Made by a program: the position numbers and the translations under genes
Source of the DNA: Pseudomonadota bacterium
GTDB lineage: Bacteria > Pseudomonadota > Gammaproteobacteria > Burkholderiales > Burkholderiaceae_C
Direction of reading: 5' to 3'
Assembly: GCA_020161065.1 (NCBI GenBank)
Contig: JAIUPH010000005.1
Coordinates: 1-64,000 of the forward strand
Length of the DNA stretch: 64,000 nucleotides
Notes under the pieces: generated by a model
Seen by the model: the letters and a program-made list of their open reading frames with translations, nothing else
Databases searched by the model: none
What the model was told of the DNA's origin: nothing
In this document: positions 48,411-56,029 of the stretch, piece after piece
Layout: the number at the start of each line of letters is the position of its first letter
How positions within the stretch are numbered: the stretch's first letter is position 1

Positions 48411-49834
48411 ACGGCGTGCGCACCCGCATCGCGCCGTCGCCCACCGGCTTCCTGCACCTGGGCACCGCGCGCACGGCGCTGTACTCGTGGGCTTTCGCGC
48501 GCCACCACGGCGGGCAGTTCGTGCTGCGCATCGAGGACACCGATGTCGCGCGCTCGACCGACGCCTCGGTGCAGCAGATCCTCGACGCGATGCACTGGCT
48601 GGGCCTGCACTACGACGAAGGCCCCGTCTACCAGATGCAGCGCCTCGCGCGTTACCACGCGGTGGTCGAGCAGATGATCGCCGCCGGCAGCGCCTACCGC
48701 TGCTACTGCACGCCGGAAGACCTGGACGCGATGCGCGAGGCCCAGCGCGCGCGCGGCGAGAAGACGCGCTACGACGGCCGCTGGCGCCCGGCGCCGGGCA
48801 AGACGCTGCCGCCGGTGCCGCCCGACGTGAAGCCGGTGGTGCGCTTCGCCAATCCGCCGACCGGAAGCGTTAGCTGGACCGATCTGGTCAAGGGCCCGAT
48901 CAGCATCAGCAACGAAGAGATCGACGACCTCATCATTCTTCGCCCGCCGCCCGACGACGCGCCCGACGGCACGCTGGGCGTGCCGACCTACAACTTCGCG
49001 GTCGTCGTCGACGACTGGGACATGAAGATCAGCCATGTGTTCCGCGGCGACGAGCACATCAACAACACGCCCTGGCAGATCAACATCTTCCGCGCGATTG
49101 CAGGGCAGGGCACGCCGCTGCCGCAGTACGGGCACTGCCCCATCATCCTCGGCGAAGACGGGCTCAAGCTGTCCAAGCGGCGCGGCGCCGTCAGCGTCAC
49201 CGCCTACCAGGAGGCGGGTTATCTGCCCGAGGCCATGCTCAACTACCTGGCCCGGCTGGGCTGGAGCCATGGCGACGACGAGCTGTTCAGCCGCGAGCAG
49301 ATGGTGCAGTGGTTCGACGGCAGCCACCTCGCCAAGAGCCCCGCGCAATGGGACCCGGCCAAGCTGGCCTGGGTCAACGCGCAATACCTCAAGCAGGCCG
49401 ACGATGCGCGCCTGGCCGTGCTGGCCGCCGAACAGCTGGCGCGCCGCGGCGTGGTGATCGAGCACGCCGAATCGCTGCAGCCCGGCTGCGCCTTGTACAA
49501 GGACCGCTGCAGCACCGTGGTGGAGCTGGCCGACTGGCTGCAACTGCCCTTCATCGAACTGCGGCCGCGCGACGAAGACCTTGCCGCCCACGTCACCGAC
49601 GCCGTGCGCCCGGCGCTGCGGGACCTGCGCGAGCGGCTGACCGAAATCGACTGGGACAAGGCCGCGATTGCCGCCGCGATCAAGGACGTGCTGGCGCGGC
49701 ACAAGCTCAAGATGCCGCAGTTGGCGCCGGCCTTGCGCGTGCTGGTCTGCGGCCGCGTGCAGACGCCGTCGATCGACGCCGTGCTGGCCCTGTTCCCGCG
49801 CGACACGGTGCTGCGCAGATTGCGCGAGGTCTGA
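48407..49834 (+). CDS. gltX: Glutamyl-tRNA synthetase
   Basis: A 475-residue class I aminoacyl-tRNA synthetase charging tRNA-Glu. It has the HIGH-type signature in [15 protein letters not shown] (His16 region), the KLSKR loop at 254-258 and a helical anticodon-binding C terminus. Zinc-ligand-like cysteines (CYCTPEDL) are partly present. Length is typical for a bacterial GltX. It overlaps metZ and is followed 38 bases later by a tRNA cluster that includes its own substrate, tRNA-Glu. A tRNA promoter is embedded at its 3' end. Confidence 0.96.
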   Translation: MNGVRTRIAPSPTGFLHLGTARTALYSWAFARHHGGQFVLRIEDTDVARSTDASVQQILDAMHWLGLHYDEGPVYQMQRLARYHAVVEQMIAAGSAYRCYCTPEDLDAMREAQRARGEKTRYDGRWRPAPGKTLPPVPPDVKPVVRFANPPTGSVSWTDLVKGPISISNEEIDDLIILRPPPDDAPDGTLGVPTYNFAVVVDDWDMKISHVFRGDEHINNTPWQINIFRAIAGQGTPLPQYGHCPIILGEDGLKLSKRRGAVSVTAYQEAGYLPEAMLNYLARLGWSHGDDELFSREQMVQWFDGSHLAKSPAQWDPAKLAWVNAQYLKQADDARLAVLAAEQLARRGVVIEHAESLQPGCALYKDRCSTVVELADWLQLPFIELRPRDEDLAAHVTDAVRPALRDLRERLTEIDWDKAAIAAAIKDVLARHKLKMPQLAPALRVLVCGRVQTPSIDAVLALFPRDTVLRRLREV

Positions 49835-49849
49835 GAACTAGGCTATAGT
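49820..49849 (+). promoter_or_regulatory. Candidate promoter of the tRNA-Ala-Glu-Asp cluster
   Basis: TTGCGC (49820-49825), 18-base spacer, TATAGT (49844-49849; 5 of 6). The -35 lies inside the last codons of gltX. Transcription would start near 49856, about 17 bases before the first tRNA. Confidence 0.55.
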
Positions 49850-49872
49850 CATGGACTCGCTTGAACAGCGCC

Positions 49873-49948
<76 letters not shown>

Positions 49949-49978
49949 ATCAAGCGTTGTTCGTGCGGGAACGGTCAT

Positions 49979-50054
49979 GACCCCTTCGTCTAGAGGCCTA
50001 GGACACGACCCTTTCACGGTTGTAACAGGGGTTCGAATCCCCTAGGGGTCGCCA
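49979..50054 (+). tRNA. tRNA-Glu (anticodon TTC)
   Basis: A 76-base cloverleaf with acceptor arms GACCCCT/AGGGGTC, anticodon loop CTTTCAC (anticodon TTC) on an ACGACC/GGTTGT stem, a GGTTCGAATCC T-arm and encoded CCA. It follows gltX, whose product charges it. Confidence 0.95.
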
Positions 50055-50130
50055 ACACAGTTGGCGTAAGTTGGGCAATACAAGTTCTGGCAGCACTTGC
50101 GGTCGCGAGACCGAAACGCTGCCACCGCGC

Positions 50131-50207
50131 GGAGCGGTAGTTCAGTTGGTTAGAATACCGGCCTGTCACGCCGGGGGTCGCGGGTTCGAGCCCCGTCCGC
50201 TCCGCCA
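50131..50207 (+). tRNA. tRNA-Asp (anticodon GTC)
   Basis: A 77-base cloverleaf with acceptor arms GGAGCGG/CCGCTCC, anticodon loop CTGTCAC (anticodon GTC) on a CCGGC/GCCGG stem, a GGGTTCGAGCCC T-arm and encoded CCA. Confidence 0.96.
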
Positions 50208-50215
50208 ATCAATTC

Positions 50216-50254
50216 AACGGGTTGCAGCAGAAATGCCGCAACCCGTTTTTCTTT
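50216..50254 (+). terminator. Rho-independent terminator of the tRNA cluster
   Basis: AACGGGTTGC (50216-50225) and GCAACCCGTT (50238-50247) form a 10-bp perfect stem with a 12-base loop, followed by TTTTTCTTT. The remaining 219 bases up to the next gene (50474) contain no gene or motif I can support. Confidence 0.92.
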
Positions 50255-50473
50255 GCGTTGCCGCGAGGCGCAGACCGCGGAGCGCACCGCTTCACCGCAT
50301 GACGGGATGTATGCCAATCCTGCCGGTTGGCGATATGGCGTTCACGTAATCCGTTATTCGAGATGAAAATGCGGTCGTGAGTCGGCCGGGCGGCCGGGAG
50401 ATCCGGGATGGTGTTCTCCGCCCGCGATACGGTGCTCGCGCAGGAGGCCATGATGCAGACCCTGTGCCGTTGG

Positions 50474-51655
50474 TCAGAGCGCCCCGCCGGCGCGCAGGGC
50501 GGCCAGCTCCGGTTCGCCGTATCCCAGCTCGCGCAGGATCGACTCGCTGTGCTCGCCGACTGCGGGCACGGCATCCATGCGGTAGTCGAAGTCGCTGTTC
50601 ACGCCGGGCGGCAGCATGGCCGAGAGTTCGCCCGCGGGCGAGCCGATGGTGCGAAAGCGCTCGCGTGCGTTCAGTTGCGGGTGATGCCACAGCGCGCCCG
50701 CATCGTTGACCTGTGCGTTGGCGATCTGCGCCGCGTCCAGCCGCGCGATGACCTCTTGCGCGCTCAGCGGGGCGAACGCTTCTTCGATCAGCCGCTTGAG
50801 CGGCGCGCGGTTCTCGCTGCGCCTGGCGTTGGTGTCGAAGCGCGGGTCGCTCATCAGCTGGGGTTGCCGCAGCACCTTCTCGCAGAAGGACTTCCACTCG
50901 CGCTCGTTCTGCAGCCCGAGCATGACGGTCTTGCCGTCGCCGGCCGTGAAGGGCCCGTACGGGTAGATGGTGGCGTGCGCCGCGCCGTTGCGCGAAGGCG
51001 CGGCCTGCCCTTCGTAGGCGTAGTACATCGGAAAGCCCATCCACTCGCCCATGGCCTCCAGCATGGAGACGTCGACGCGCGATCCCCGCCCCGTCCGCGC
51101 CCGCTGCAGCAGCGCGGCCAGGATGCCGGTGTAGGCATACATGCCCGCCGCGATGTCGGCGATGGAGTTGCCGGCCTTGGCGGGCTCGTCCGGCGTGCCG
51201 GTGATGGACAGAAAGCCGGCCTCGCTTTGCACCATCAGGTCGTAGGCCTTCTTGTCGCGGTAGGGGCCGTCGTCGCCATAGCCCGAGATGTCGCAGACGA
51301 TGAGGCGGGGATGGTCCGCGCTCAGGCTGGCGTGGTCGAAGCCCATGCGGGCCGCGGCACCGGGCGCCAGGTTCTGCACCAGCACGTCGGCTCGGCCCAC
51401 CAGCCGCTTGAGCGCTGCCAGCGCCTGCGGCCGCTTCAGGTCCAGCGCCAGGCTTTGCTTGGAACGGTTGACCCACACGAAGTGCGACGCCAGGCCCTTG
51501 GTGCGGTGGTCGTACTCGCGCGCGAAGTCACCCGCGCCGGGCCGCTCCACCTTGATCACCCTCGCGCCCAGGTCGGCGAGCTGGCGCGTGCAAAAGGGCG
51601 CCGCAATCGCGTGCTCCAGCGACACGACCGTGATGCCGTCGAGTGGGGGTTCCAT
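50474..51655 (-). CDS. CaiB/BaiF family CoA transferase (itaconate/mesaconate-type candidate)
   Basis: A 393-residue family III CoA transferase, which moves CoA between carboxylic acids through an enzyme-bound aspartyl anhydride. The catalytic Asp is Asp139 in AYDLMVQSEAGF; the N terminus GITVVSLEHAIAAPFCTRQLADLGA and the loop SVLEAMGEW-like DVSMLEAMGEW are typical. It is the third gene of a leftward unit (hydratase, acyl-CoA dehydrogenase, transferase), with one base between it and the dehydrogenase stop. The set resembles the ich-dehydrogenase-ict part of the Pseudomonas aeruginosa itaconate locus, or mesaconyl-CoA transferase of the 3-hydroxypropionate route. Donor and acceptor are therefore probably succinyl-CoA and a C5 dicarboxylate, by inference only. 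Confidence 0.85.
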   Translation of the reverse strand: MEPPLDGITVVSLEHAIAAPFCTRQLADLGARVIKVERPGAGDFAREYDHRTKGLASHFVWVNRSKQSLALDLKRPQALAALKRLVGRADVLVQNLAPGAAARMGFDHASLSADHPRLIVCDISGYGDDGPYRDKKAYDLMVQSEAGFLSITGTPDEPAKAGNSIADIAAGMYAYTGILAALLQRARTGRGSRVDVSMLEAMGEWMGFPMYYAYEGQAAPSRNGAAHATIYPYGPFTAGDGKTVMLGLQNEREWKSFCEKVLRQPQLMSDPRFDTNARRSENRAPLKRLIEEAFAPLSAQEVIARLDAAQIANAQVNDAGALWHHPQLNARERFRTIGSPAGELSAMLPPGVNSDFDYRMDAVPAVGEHSESILRELGYGEPELAALRAGGAL

Positions 51656-51656
51656 T

Positions 51657-52826
51657 TCAGAAGCTCCGGGGCAGGCCCAGCGCGTGCTCGGCGATGAAGG
51701 AATAGATGAGGTTGGTCGAGATCGGCGCCACCTGGTACAGGCGCGTTTCGCGGAACTTGCGCTCCACGTCGTATTCGTGGGCGAAGCCGAAGCCGCCATG
51801 GGTCTGCAGGCACATGTCGGCCGCCTGCCACGAGGCCTTGGCCGCCAGGTACTTGGCCATGTTGGCCTCGGCGCCGCAGGCCTGGTGCGCATCGAACAGC
51901 GAACACGCCTTGAAGCGCATCAGGTTGGCCGCCTCGGTCTCGATGTAGGCATCGGCCATGGGGAAGGCGATGCCCTGGTTCTGGCCGATGGGCCGGTTGA
52001 AGACCACGCGCTCGCTGGCGTACTTGCGTGCCTTGTCGATGAACCAGTAGGCATCGCCGATGCACTCCGCCGCAATCAGCGTGCGTTCGGCGTTCAGGCC
52101 GTCCAGGATGTACTTGAAGCCCTTGCCCGACTGGCCGATCAGGTTCGCGGCCGGAATCTCGAGGTTGTCGAAGAACACCTCGTTGGTCTCGTGGTTGACC
52201 ATGTTCGGAATGGGCCGGACGGTCATGCCGTTGCCGATGGCTTCGCGCAGGTCGACGATGAAGATGCTCATGCCATCGCTCTTCTTCTGCACCTCGGCCA
52301 CGGGCGTGGTGCGCGCCAGCAGGATCATCAGGTCGGAATGCTGGATGCGCGAAATCCAGACCTTCTGCCCGTTCACCACGTAGCGGTCGCCCTTGCGCAC
52401 GGCGGTGGTCTTCAGCTGGGTCGTGTCGGTGCCGGTGGTCGGCTCGGTGACGGCCATCGACTGCAGGCGCAACTGGCCGCTGGCGATGCCGGGCAGGTAC
52501 TGGCGCTTCTGCTCGGCCGACCCGTGGCGCAGCACGGTGTTCATGTTGTACATCTGGCCGTGCAGCGCGCCGGCATTGCCGCCGGAGAAATTGATCTCCT
52601 CCATGATCACGGAGGCTTCGGCCAGCCCGAGGCCCGAGCCGCCGTAGTCCGCGGGAATCAGCGCCGCCATCCAGCCCGCGCCGGTCATCGCGTCGACGAA
52701 GGCTTCCGGGTAGCCGCGCGCCGTGTCGACGCTTTGCCAATAAGCGCTGTCGTAGCGGCCGCACAGGTCGCGCAGCGCTTCGCGCATCTCCTGGTGATCG
52801 TCGGGGGCGGGGATCTCGGTCTTCAT
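51657..52826 (-). CDS. Acyl-CoA dehydrogenase family protein
   Basis: A 389-residue FAD flavoprotein. The N-terminal helical, middle beta (SMAVTEPTTGTDTTQLKTTA, flavin/substrate loop) and C-terminal helical domains (THGGFGFAHEYDVERKFRETRLYQVAP) are in the normal order. At the site where many members have the catalytic Glu of IYEGT, this protein has LYQVAPIST, so the base must come from elsewhere or the chemistry differs, as in isovaleryl-CoA-type enzymes. It starts at 52826 after a 35-base gap from the hydratase gene and runs into the CoA transferase. It may oxidise a branched or dicarboxylic C5 acyl-CoA such as methylsuccinyl-CoA; substrate not provable here. Confidence 0.87.
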   Translation of the reverse strand: MKTEIPAPDDHQEMREALRDLCGRYDSAYWQSVDTARGYPEAFVDAMTGAGWMAALIPADYGGSGLGLAEASVIMEEINFSGGNAGALHGQMYNMNTVLRHGSAEQKRQYLPGIASGQLRLQSMAVTEPTTGTDTTQLKTTAVRKGDRYVVNGQKVWISRIQHSDLMILLARTTPVAEVQKKSDGMSIFIVDLREAIGNGMTVRPIPNMVNHETNEVFFDNLEIPAANLIGQSGKGFKYILDGLNAERTLIAAECIGDAYWFIDKARKYASERVVFNRPIGQNQGIAFPMADAYIETEAANLMRFKACSLFDAHQACGAEANMAKYLAAKASWQAADMCLQTHGGFGFAHEYDVERKFRETRLYQVAPISTNLIYSFIAEHALGLPRSF

Positions 52827-52861
52827 GGTGTGCTCGTCTCGTCGGGTCCGAAAAGGGGGCG

Positions 52862-53749
52862 TCACGCGAAGCGGATGTCCGCCTGCATCGTGAGCCAGCC
52901 CTCGTGGTCGTGGGCCCACAGCTTGGCGCTCTTTCCGTCGGCGGCGGGCTTGCCGCAGACCCGGAAGGGATGGAGGTCGAGGGTCGGGCGCACCGCCTTG
53001 AAGCTGAAGGCGGCCACCTGGGCACCGGGCCGCTCGCGGCGGGCCAGTTCCACCAGCAGCGTGGCAATCATCGGTCCGTGCACCACCAGCCCGGCGTAGC
53101 CTTCCTGCTCGGTCGCGTAGCTGCGGTCGTAGTGGATGCGATGGCCGTTGAAGGTGAGCGCCGAGTAGCGAAACAGCAGCACCGGGTCGGGCACGATCTC
53201 GCGCGACCAGACGGCGTCGGTCGGCGCGGCCTCGGGCGCGGGCGATACGTCGCCAGGCTGCGCCAGCGCGCGGTAGACGATGTCCTGCTCTTCGCTGATG
53301 CAAGGCGTGCTGCCGCGCCGAACCTCGTGCTGCACCTTGACGAACACCAGGTCGCCGGTGCGGCCGGCCTTGTGGGCGACCGAAGCGATGCGCGACGTGC
53401 GTTGAATCGCGTCGCCCACCTGCAGCGGCGCATGCCATTGCAGGCGGCTGCCGGCCCACATGCGGCGCGGCAGCGCCACCGGCGGCAGGAAGCCGCCGCG
53501 GCGCGGGTGGCCGTCGACGCCGATCTCGTCCCGCGGCGCCTGCGGCAGGAAGTACAGCCAGTGCCACAGCGGCGGCAGGTCGGCCGGCAGGTCGGCCGGA
53601 CGCAGGTTCAAGGTGGCGGCCATGCCGCGCACCGGCACCTCGGTCACGCTGTCCGCCAGGGTTTCGGTACGGCCTTCCCAGCTGCGAAGATGGGCCAGCG
53701 CCTCGGGGGTCATGCGGGGGGCGGTGTGGTCGGTGGGGTGGGTCTGCAT
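52862..53749 (-). CDS. FAS1/MaoC-like acyl-CoA hydratase (itaconyl-/mesaconyl-CoA hydratase-like)
   Basis: A 295-residue double hot-dog protein. The N-terminal half contains FLPQAPRDEIGVDGHPRRGGFLPPVALPRRMWAGS, typical of mesaconyl-C4-CoA hydratase and itaconyl-CoA hydratase relatives; the C-terminal half has the hydratase-like segment FRYSALTFNGHRIHYDRSYA, with the His predicted to be catalytic. It hydrates an unsaturated dicarboxyl-CoA. The start at 53749 gives a normal length; an ATG at 53713 is possible. It is the first gene of the leftward unit and diverges from a LysR gene across 94 bases. The citramalyl- or malyl-CoA lyase expected next in such pathways is absent from the window. Confidence 0.82.
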   Translation of the reverse strand: MQTHPTDHTAPRMTPEALAHLRSWEGRTETLADSVTEVPVRGMAATLNLRPADLPADLPPLWHWLYFLPQAPRDEIGVDGHPRRGGFLPPVALPRRMWAGSRLQWHAPLQVGDAIQRTSRIASVAHKAGRTGDLVFVKVQHEVRRGSTPCISEEQDIVYRALAQPGDVSPAPEAAPTDAVWSREIVPDPVLLFRYSALTFNGHRIHYDRSYATEQEGYAGLVVHGPMIATLLVELARRERPGAQVAAFSFKAVRPTLDLHPFRVCGKPAADGKSAKLWAHDHEGWLTMQADIRFA

Positions 53750-53793
53750 GCCCCGATGTTCGCTCACGGCGGGCCACCAAGACAATGCGCAAG

Positions 53794-53814
53794 TTTGGAG
53801 CGCAGCCTTCCAAA
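53794..53814. promoter_or_regulatory. LysR-type inverted repeat between hydratase and LysR genes
   Basis: TTTGGA (53794-53799), 9 bases, TCCAAA (53809-53814): a perfect interrupted palindrome in the 94-base divergent region. Such dyads are the usual recognition site of LysR regulators, which commonly control the divergent gene and themselves. Confidence 0.6.
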
Positions 53815-53843
53815 TTTCAAAAGCCTGCTGGTCTAATGCGGCG

Positions 53844-54749
53844 ATGGACTTCGACCTGCTCGATTTGCGGCTGTTCCAGGCCATCGCGTCGCTGTCGAAC
53901 ATGACCCGCGCCGCGCAGGCGCAGCACCTGTCGTTGCCCGCCGCCAGCGCGCGCGTGCGGGCGCTGGAGCGGCATGCCGGCGTGCCCTTGCTCCAGCGCG
54001 AAGCCCGCGGCGTGCGCTTGACGCCGGCCGGCGAGGCCTTCCTGCACCACGCACGGGGCATCCTGCGGCAGACCGAGGCACTGCGGCTGGACTTGCGCGA
54101 CTGCGTTCGCGGGCTGCGCGGGCATCTGCGCATCCATGCCAACACCACCGCGGTGACCGACATCCTTCCCGCGGTGCTGCCGGCCTTTCTGCGCGGCAAT
54201 CCGAAGGTCAACGTCGACATTCAGGAGCGGCAGAACGAAGAGATCGCGCCCGCCGTGCTGGAGGCGCGGGCGGACGTCGGCATCGTCTCCACCCGCATGG
54301 AAGTGCCGGGCCTGCGCAGCTTGCACTTCAGCACCGACCAGCTGGTGCTGGTGGTTCCCAAGGGCCATCGCTTCGCGCGCCGCAAGCGCATGGCGTTCGC
54401 CAGCACGCTGGAAGAGTCGCACGTCGGCACGCGCGCCGGCAGCACCTTGCGCCAGCATCTGGTCCACGTCACGGCGCTGATGGGACGATCGATCCACTTC
54501 CGCGTGGAGCTGTCCAACTTCGACGCCGTGTGCCGCATGGTGGCCGCCGGCGTGGGCATTGGCGTGGTGCCGGAGATCAGCGCGAGACGGCACCTGGCGC
54601 TCCTGCCGATCGTTCAAGTCGAACTCAGCGATGCCTGGCGTGTGCGTGAACGTTGCGTGCTGATCCGTGACGACGAGGCGCTGCCGGGCTATGCCAGGTC
54701 GCTGGTGGACTCGCTGCTCGGCTTCGAGGCCTGGCCGGCGCAAGTCTGA
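53844..54749 (+). CDS. LysR-family regulator, divergent to the CoA-ester cluster
   Basis: A 301-residue LysR protein: winged helix (about 1-62; LFQAIASLSNMTRAAQAQHLSLPAASARVRALE) and effector-binding domain (about 90-295). It is divergently placed to the hydratase-dehydrogenase-transferase unit with an inverted repeat between, the standard arrangement for LysR control by a pathway intermediate. Upstream of the chosen ATG the frame continues but overlaps the hydratase gene on the other strand and lacks family similarity. It ends before a long hairpin shared with the convergent LacI gene. Confidence 0.9.
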   Translation: MDFDLLDLRLFQAIASLSNMTRAAQAQHLSLPAASARVRALERHAGVPLLQREARGVRLTPAGEAFLHHARGILRQTEALRLDLRDCVRGLRGHLRIHANTTAVTDILPAVLPAFLRGNPKVNVDIQERQNEEIAPAVLEARADVGIVSTRMEVPGLRSLHFSTDQLVLVVPKGHRFARRKRMAFASTLEESHVGTRAGSTLRQHLVHVTALMGRSIHFRVELSNFDAVCRMVAAGVGIGVVPEISARRHLALLPIVQVELSDAWRVRERCVLIRDDEALPGYARSLVDSLLGFEAWPAQV

Positions 54750-54759
54750 AGTGCCGCCA

Positions 54760-54794
54760 GCGAGCGCCTGTCGCCGCGGCGGCGAAGCGCTCGC
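54760..54794. terminator. Long hairpin between convergent LysR and LacI genes
   Basis: Outer arms GCGAGCGC (54760-54767) and GCGCTCGC (54787-54794) enclose an inner TCGCCG/CGGCGA stem (54771-54776 and 54780-54785). Located in the 66-base tail-to-tail gap, it likely stops transcription from both sides; there is no T-tract. Confidence 0.6.
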
Positions 54795-54815
54795 GCCGCG
54801 GCGCATCACCGCTCT

Positions 54816-55847
54816 TCAGGCGGCCGCCGCCGGCACCGGCCCGGTCGATTCGCGCACCACCAGCGAGGCCTCGACTTCGTAGTGCAAGGCCGTCGGCAAC
54901 GACGCCAGCGTGTGCACCAGGTACTCGCCGGCGCGGGTCCAGATCTCGTCGGTCGGCAGGTGCATGGTGGTCAGGCTGGGCCGCAGGTGCCGGCTCCACT
55001 CCAGGTCGTCGAAGCCCATGATCGACAGGTCTTGCGGCACGCGCAGGCCGCGGCGCTCGGCTTCCAGCAGCACGCCGTAAGCGATGACGTCGTTGCCGCA
55101 GACCAGCGCGGTCGGCCGCGCGGCGGCGTCGGGCGGCAGCAGCGTGCGCGCGGCCTGGCGGGCATCGTCCAGGTGGTAGGGCACCTCCACCGTCCAGCGC
55201 GGCTCCAGCGTCAACCCCGCTTCGGCCAGTGCGCGGCGCACGCCCAGCACGCGGGCCGACGCGCGGTCGTTGTGCAGCGCCAGCGCACCGACCATGCCGA
55301 TGCGCCGATGGCCGAGCCCGATCAGGTGCCGGCAGGCGCGGTAGGCGGCGGTCTCGTTGTCGGCGCCGACGCAGGCATAGGGCCGCTCGGGGTGGTAGAC
55401 GCCGACGTTGACGAACGGAATGCGCTGCGTGGCCAGCAGGCGGCGCAGGCCGTCGGTGTGCACGTCGCCGCGCAGGATCAGGCCGTCGACGCCGCGCGCG
55501 ATCATGTTCTGCGCCTGGCGCTGCTCGACCTCGGGGTCGTAGCCGCTGGTGGCCAGCAGCAGCAGGTAGTTCTTCAGCGAGAGGTAGCGTTGCAGCGCCT
55601 CGACGCCGCGCGCGAACATCGCGTTGTCCACCGTCGGGATCACGGCGCCGATGGTGCGCGTGCGGCGCGACGACAGCGCGCGCGCGGCCGCGTCGGGGAT
55701 GTAGCCCAACTCTTGCGCTGCCGCGTCGATGCGCGTGCGCAGCTCCGGCCGCACCGAGACCGTGTGGTTGAGCGCGCGCGAGACGGTGGCGATCGACACG
55801 CCGGCATGGCGCGCCACGTCGCGGATGCCGATCGTCTTGGGCTTCAT
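54816..55847 (-). CDS. LacI-family regulator of the ABC sugar operon
   Basis: A 343-residue LacI-type repressor: HTH at about residues 8-28 (IRDVARHAGVSIATVSRAL), hinge LSSRRTRTIGAVIP, and a PBP-like effector domain ending near 335, with the family segment LSIMGFDDLEWSRHLRPSLTT. It diverges from the ABC transporter operon. Two similar GAAAC(A/C)GTTTTC sites lie in the shared intergenic region: one 6 bases from its own start codon and one over the presumed start point of the transporter promoter. Autorepression and control of the operon are therefore likely; the inducer would be the transported sugar or its phosphate. Confidence 0.9.
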   Translation of the reverse strand: MKPKTIGIRDVARHAGVSIATVSRALNHTVSVRPELRTRIDAAAQELGYIPDAAARALSSRRTRTIGAVIPTVDNAMFARGVEALQRYLSLKNYLLLLATSGYDPEVEQRQAQNMIARGVDGLILRGDVHTDGLRRLLATQRIPFVNVGVYHPERPYACVGADNETAAYRACRHLIGLGHRRIGMVGALALHNDRASARVLGVRRALAEAGLTLEPRWTVEVPYHLDDARQAARTLLPPDAAARPTALVCGNDVIAYGVLLEAERRGLRVPQDLSIMGFDDLEWSRHLRPSLTTMHLPTDEIWTRAGEYLVHTLASLPTALHYEVEASLVVRESTGPVPAAAA

Positions 55848-55852
55848 TTTGA

Positions 55853-55864
55853 GAAACAGTTTTC
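55853..55864. promoter_or_regulatory. LacI operator A, near the regulator start
   Basis: GAAACAGTTTTC, an imperfect inverted repeat, lies 6 bases upstream of the LacI gene's ATG. It matches operator B at 11 of 12 positions. Binding here would block the regulator's own translation-initiation region or promoter. Confidence 0.6.
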
Positions 55865-55955
55865 AGACAACGATACCGCAATGCTGCCAGCCCTCGCGGC
55901 GCCGATCTCCAGGGAAATCACCTATGAAAGTCTTAATTCGATCATGGGTGATGCG

Positions 55956-55984
55956 TTGACCAGGCCGGCCGCAGCTTCCAGAAT
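55956..55984 (+). promoter_or_regulatory. Candidate promoter of the ABC sugar operon
   Basis: TTGACC (55956-55961; 5 of 6), 17-base spacer, CAGAAT (55979-55984; 4 of 6). Transcription would start near 55991, within operator B. Confidence 0.5.
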
Positions 55985-55987
55985 GTT

Positions 55988-55999
55988 GAAACCGTTTTC
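55988..55999. promoter_or_regulatory. LacI operator B, over the transporter promoter start
   Basis: GAAACCGTTTTC is a near-palindrome centred on CG, 11 of 12 identical to operator A, 135 bases away. It follows the proposed -10 by three bases, a repressing position. Confidence 0.65.
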
Positions 56000-56029
56000 T
56001 AACCGACAAAACCGTCCCAAGGAGACCCC

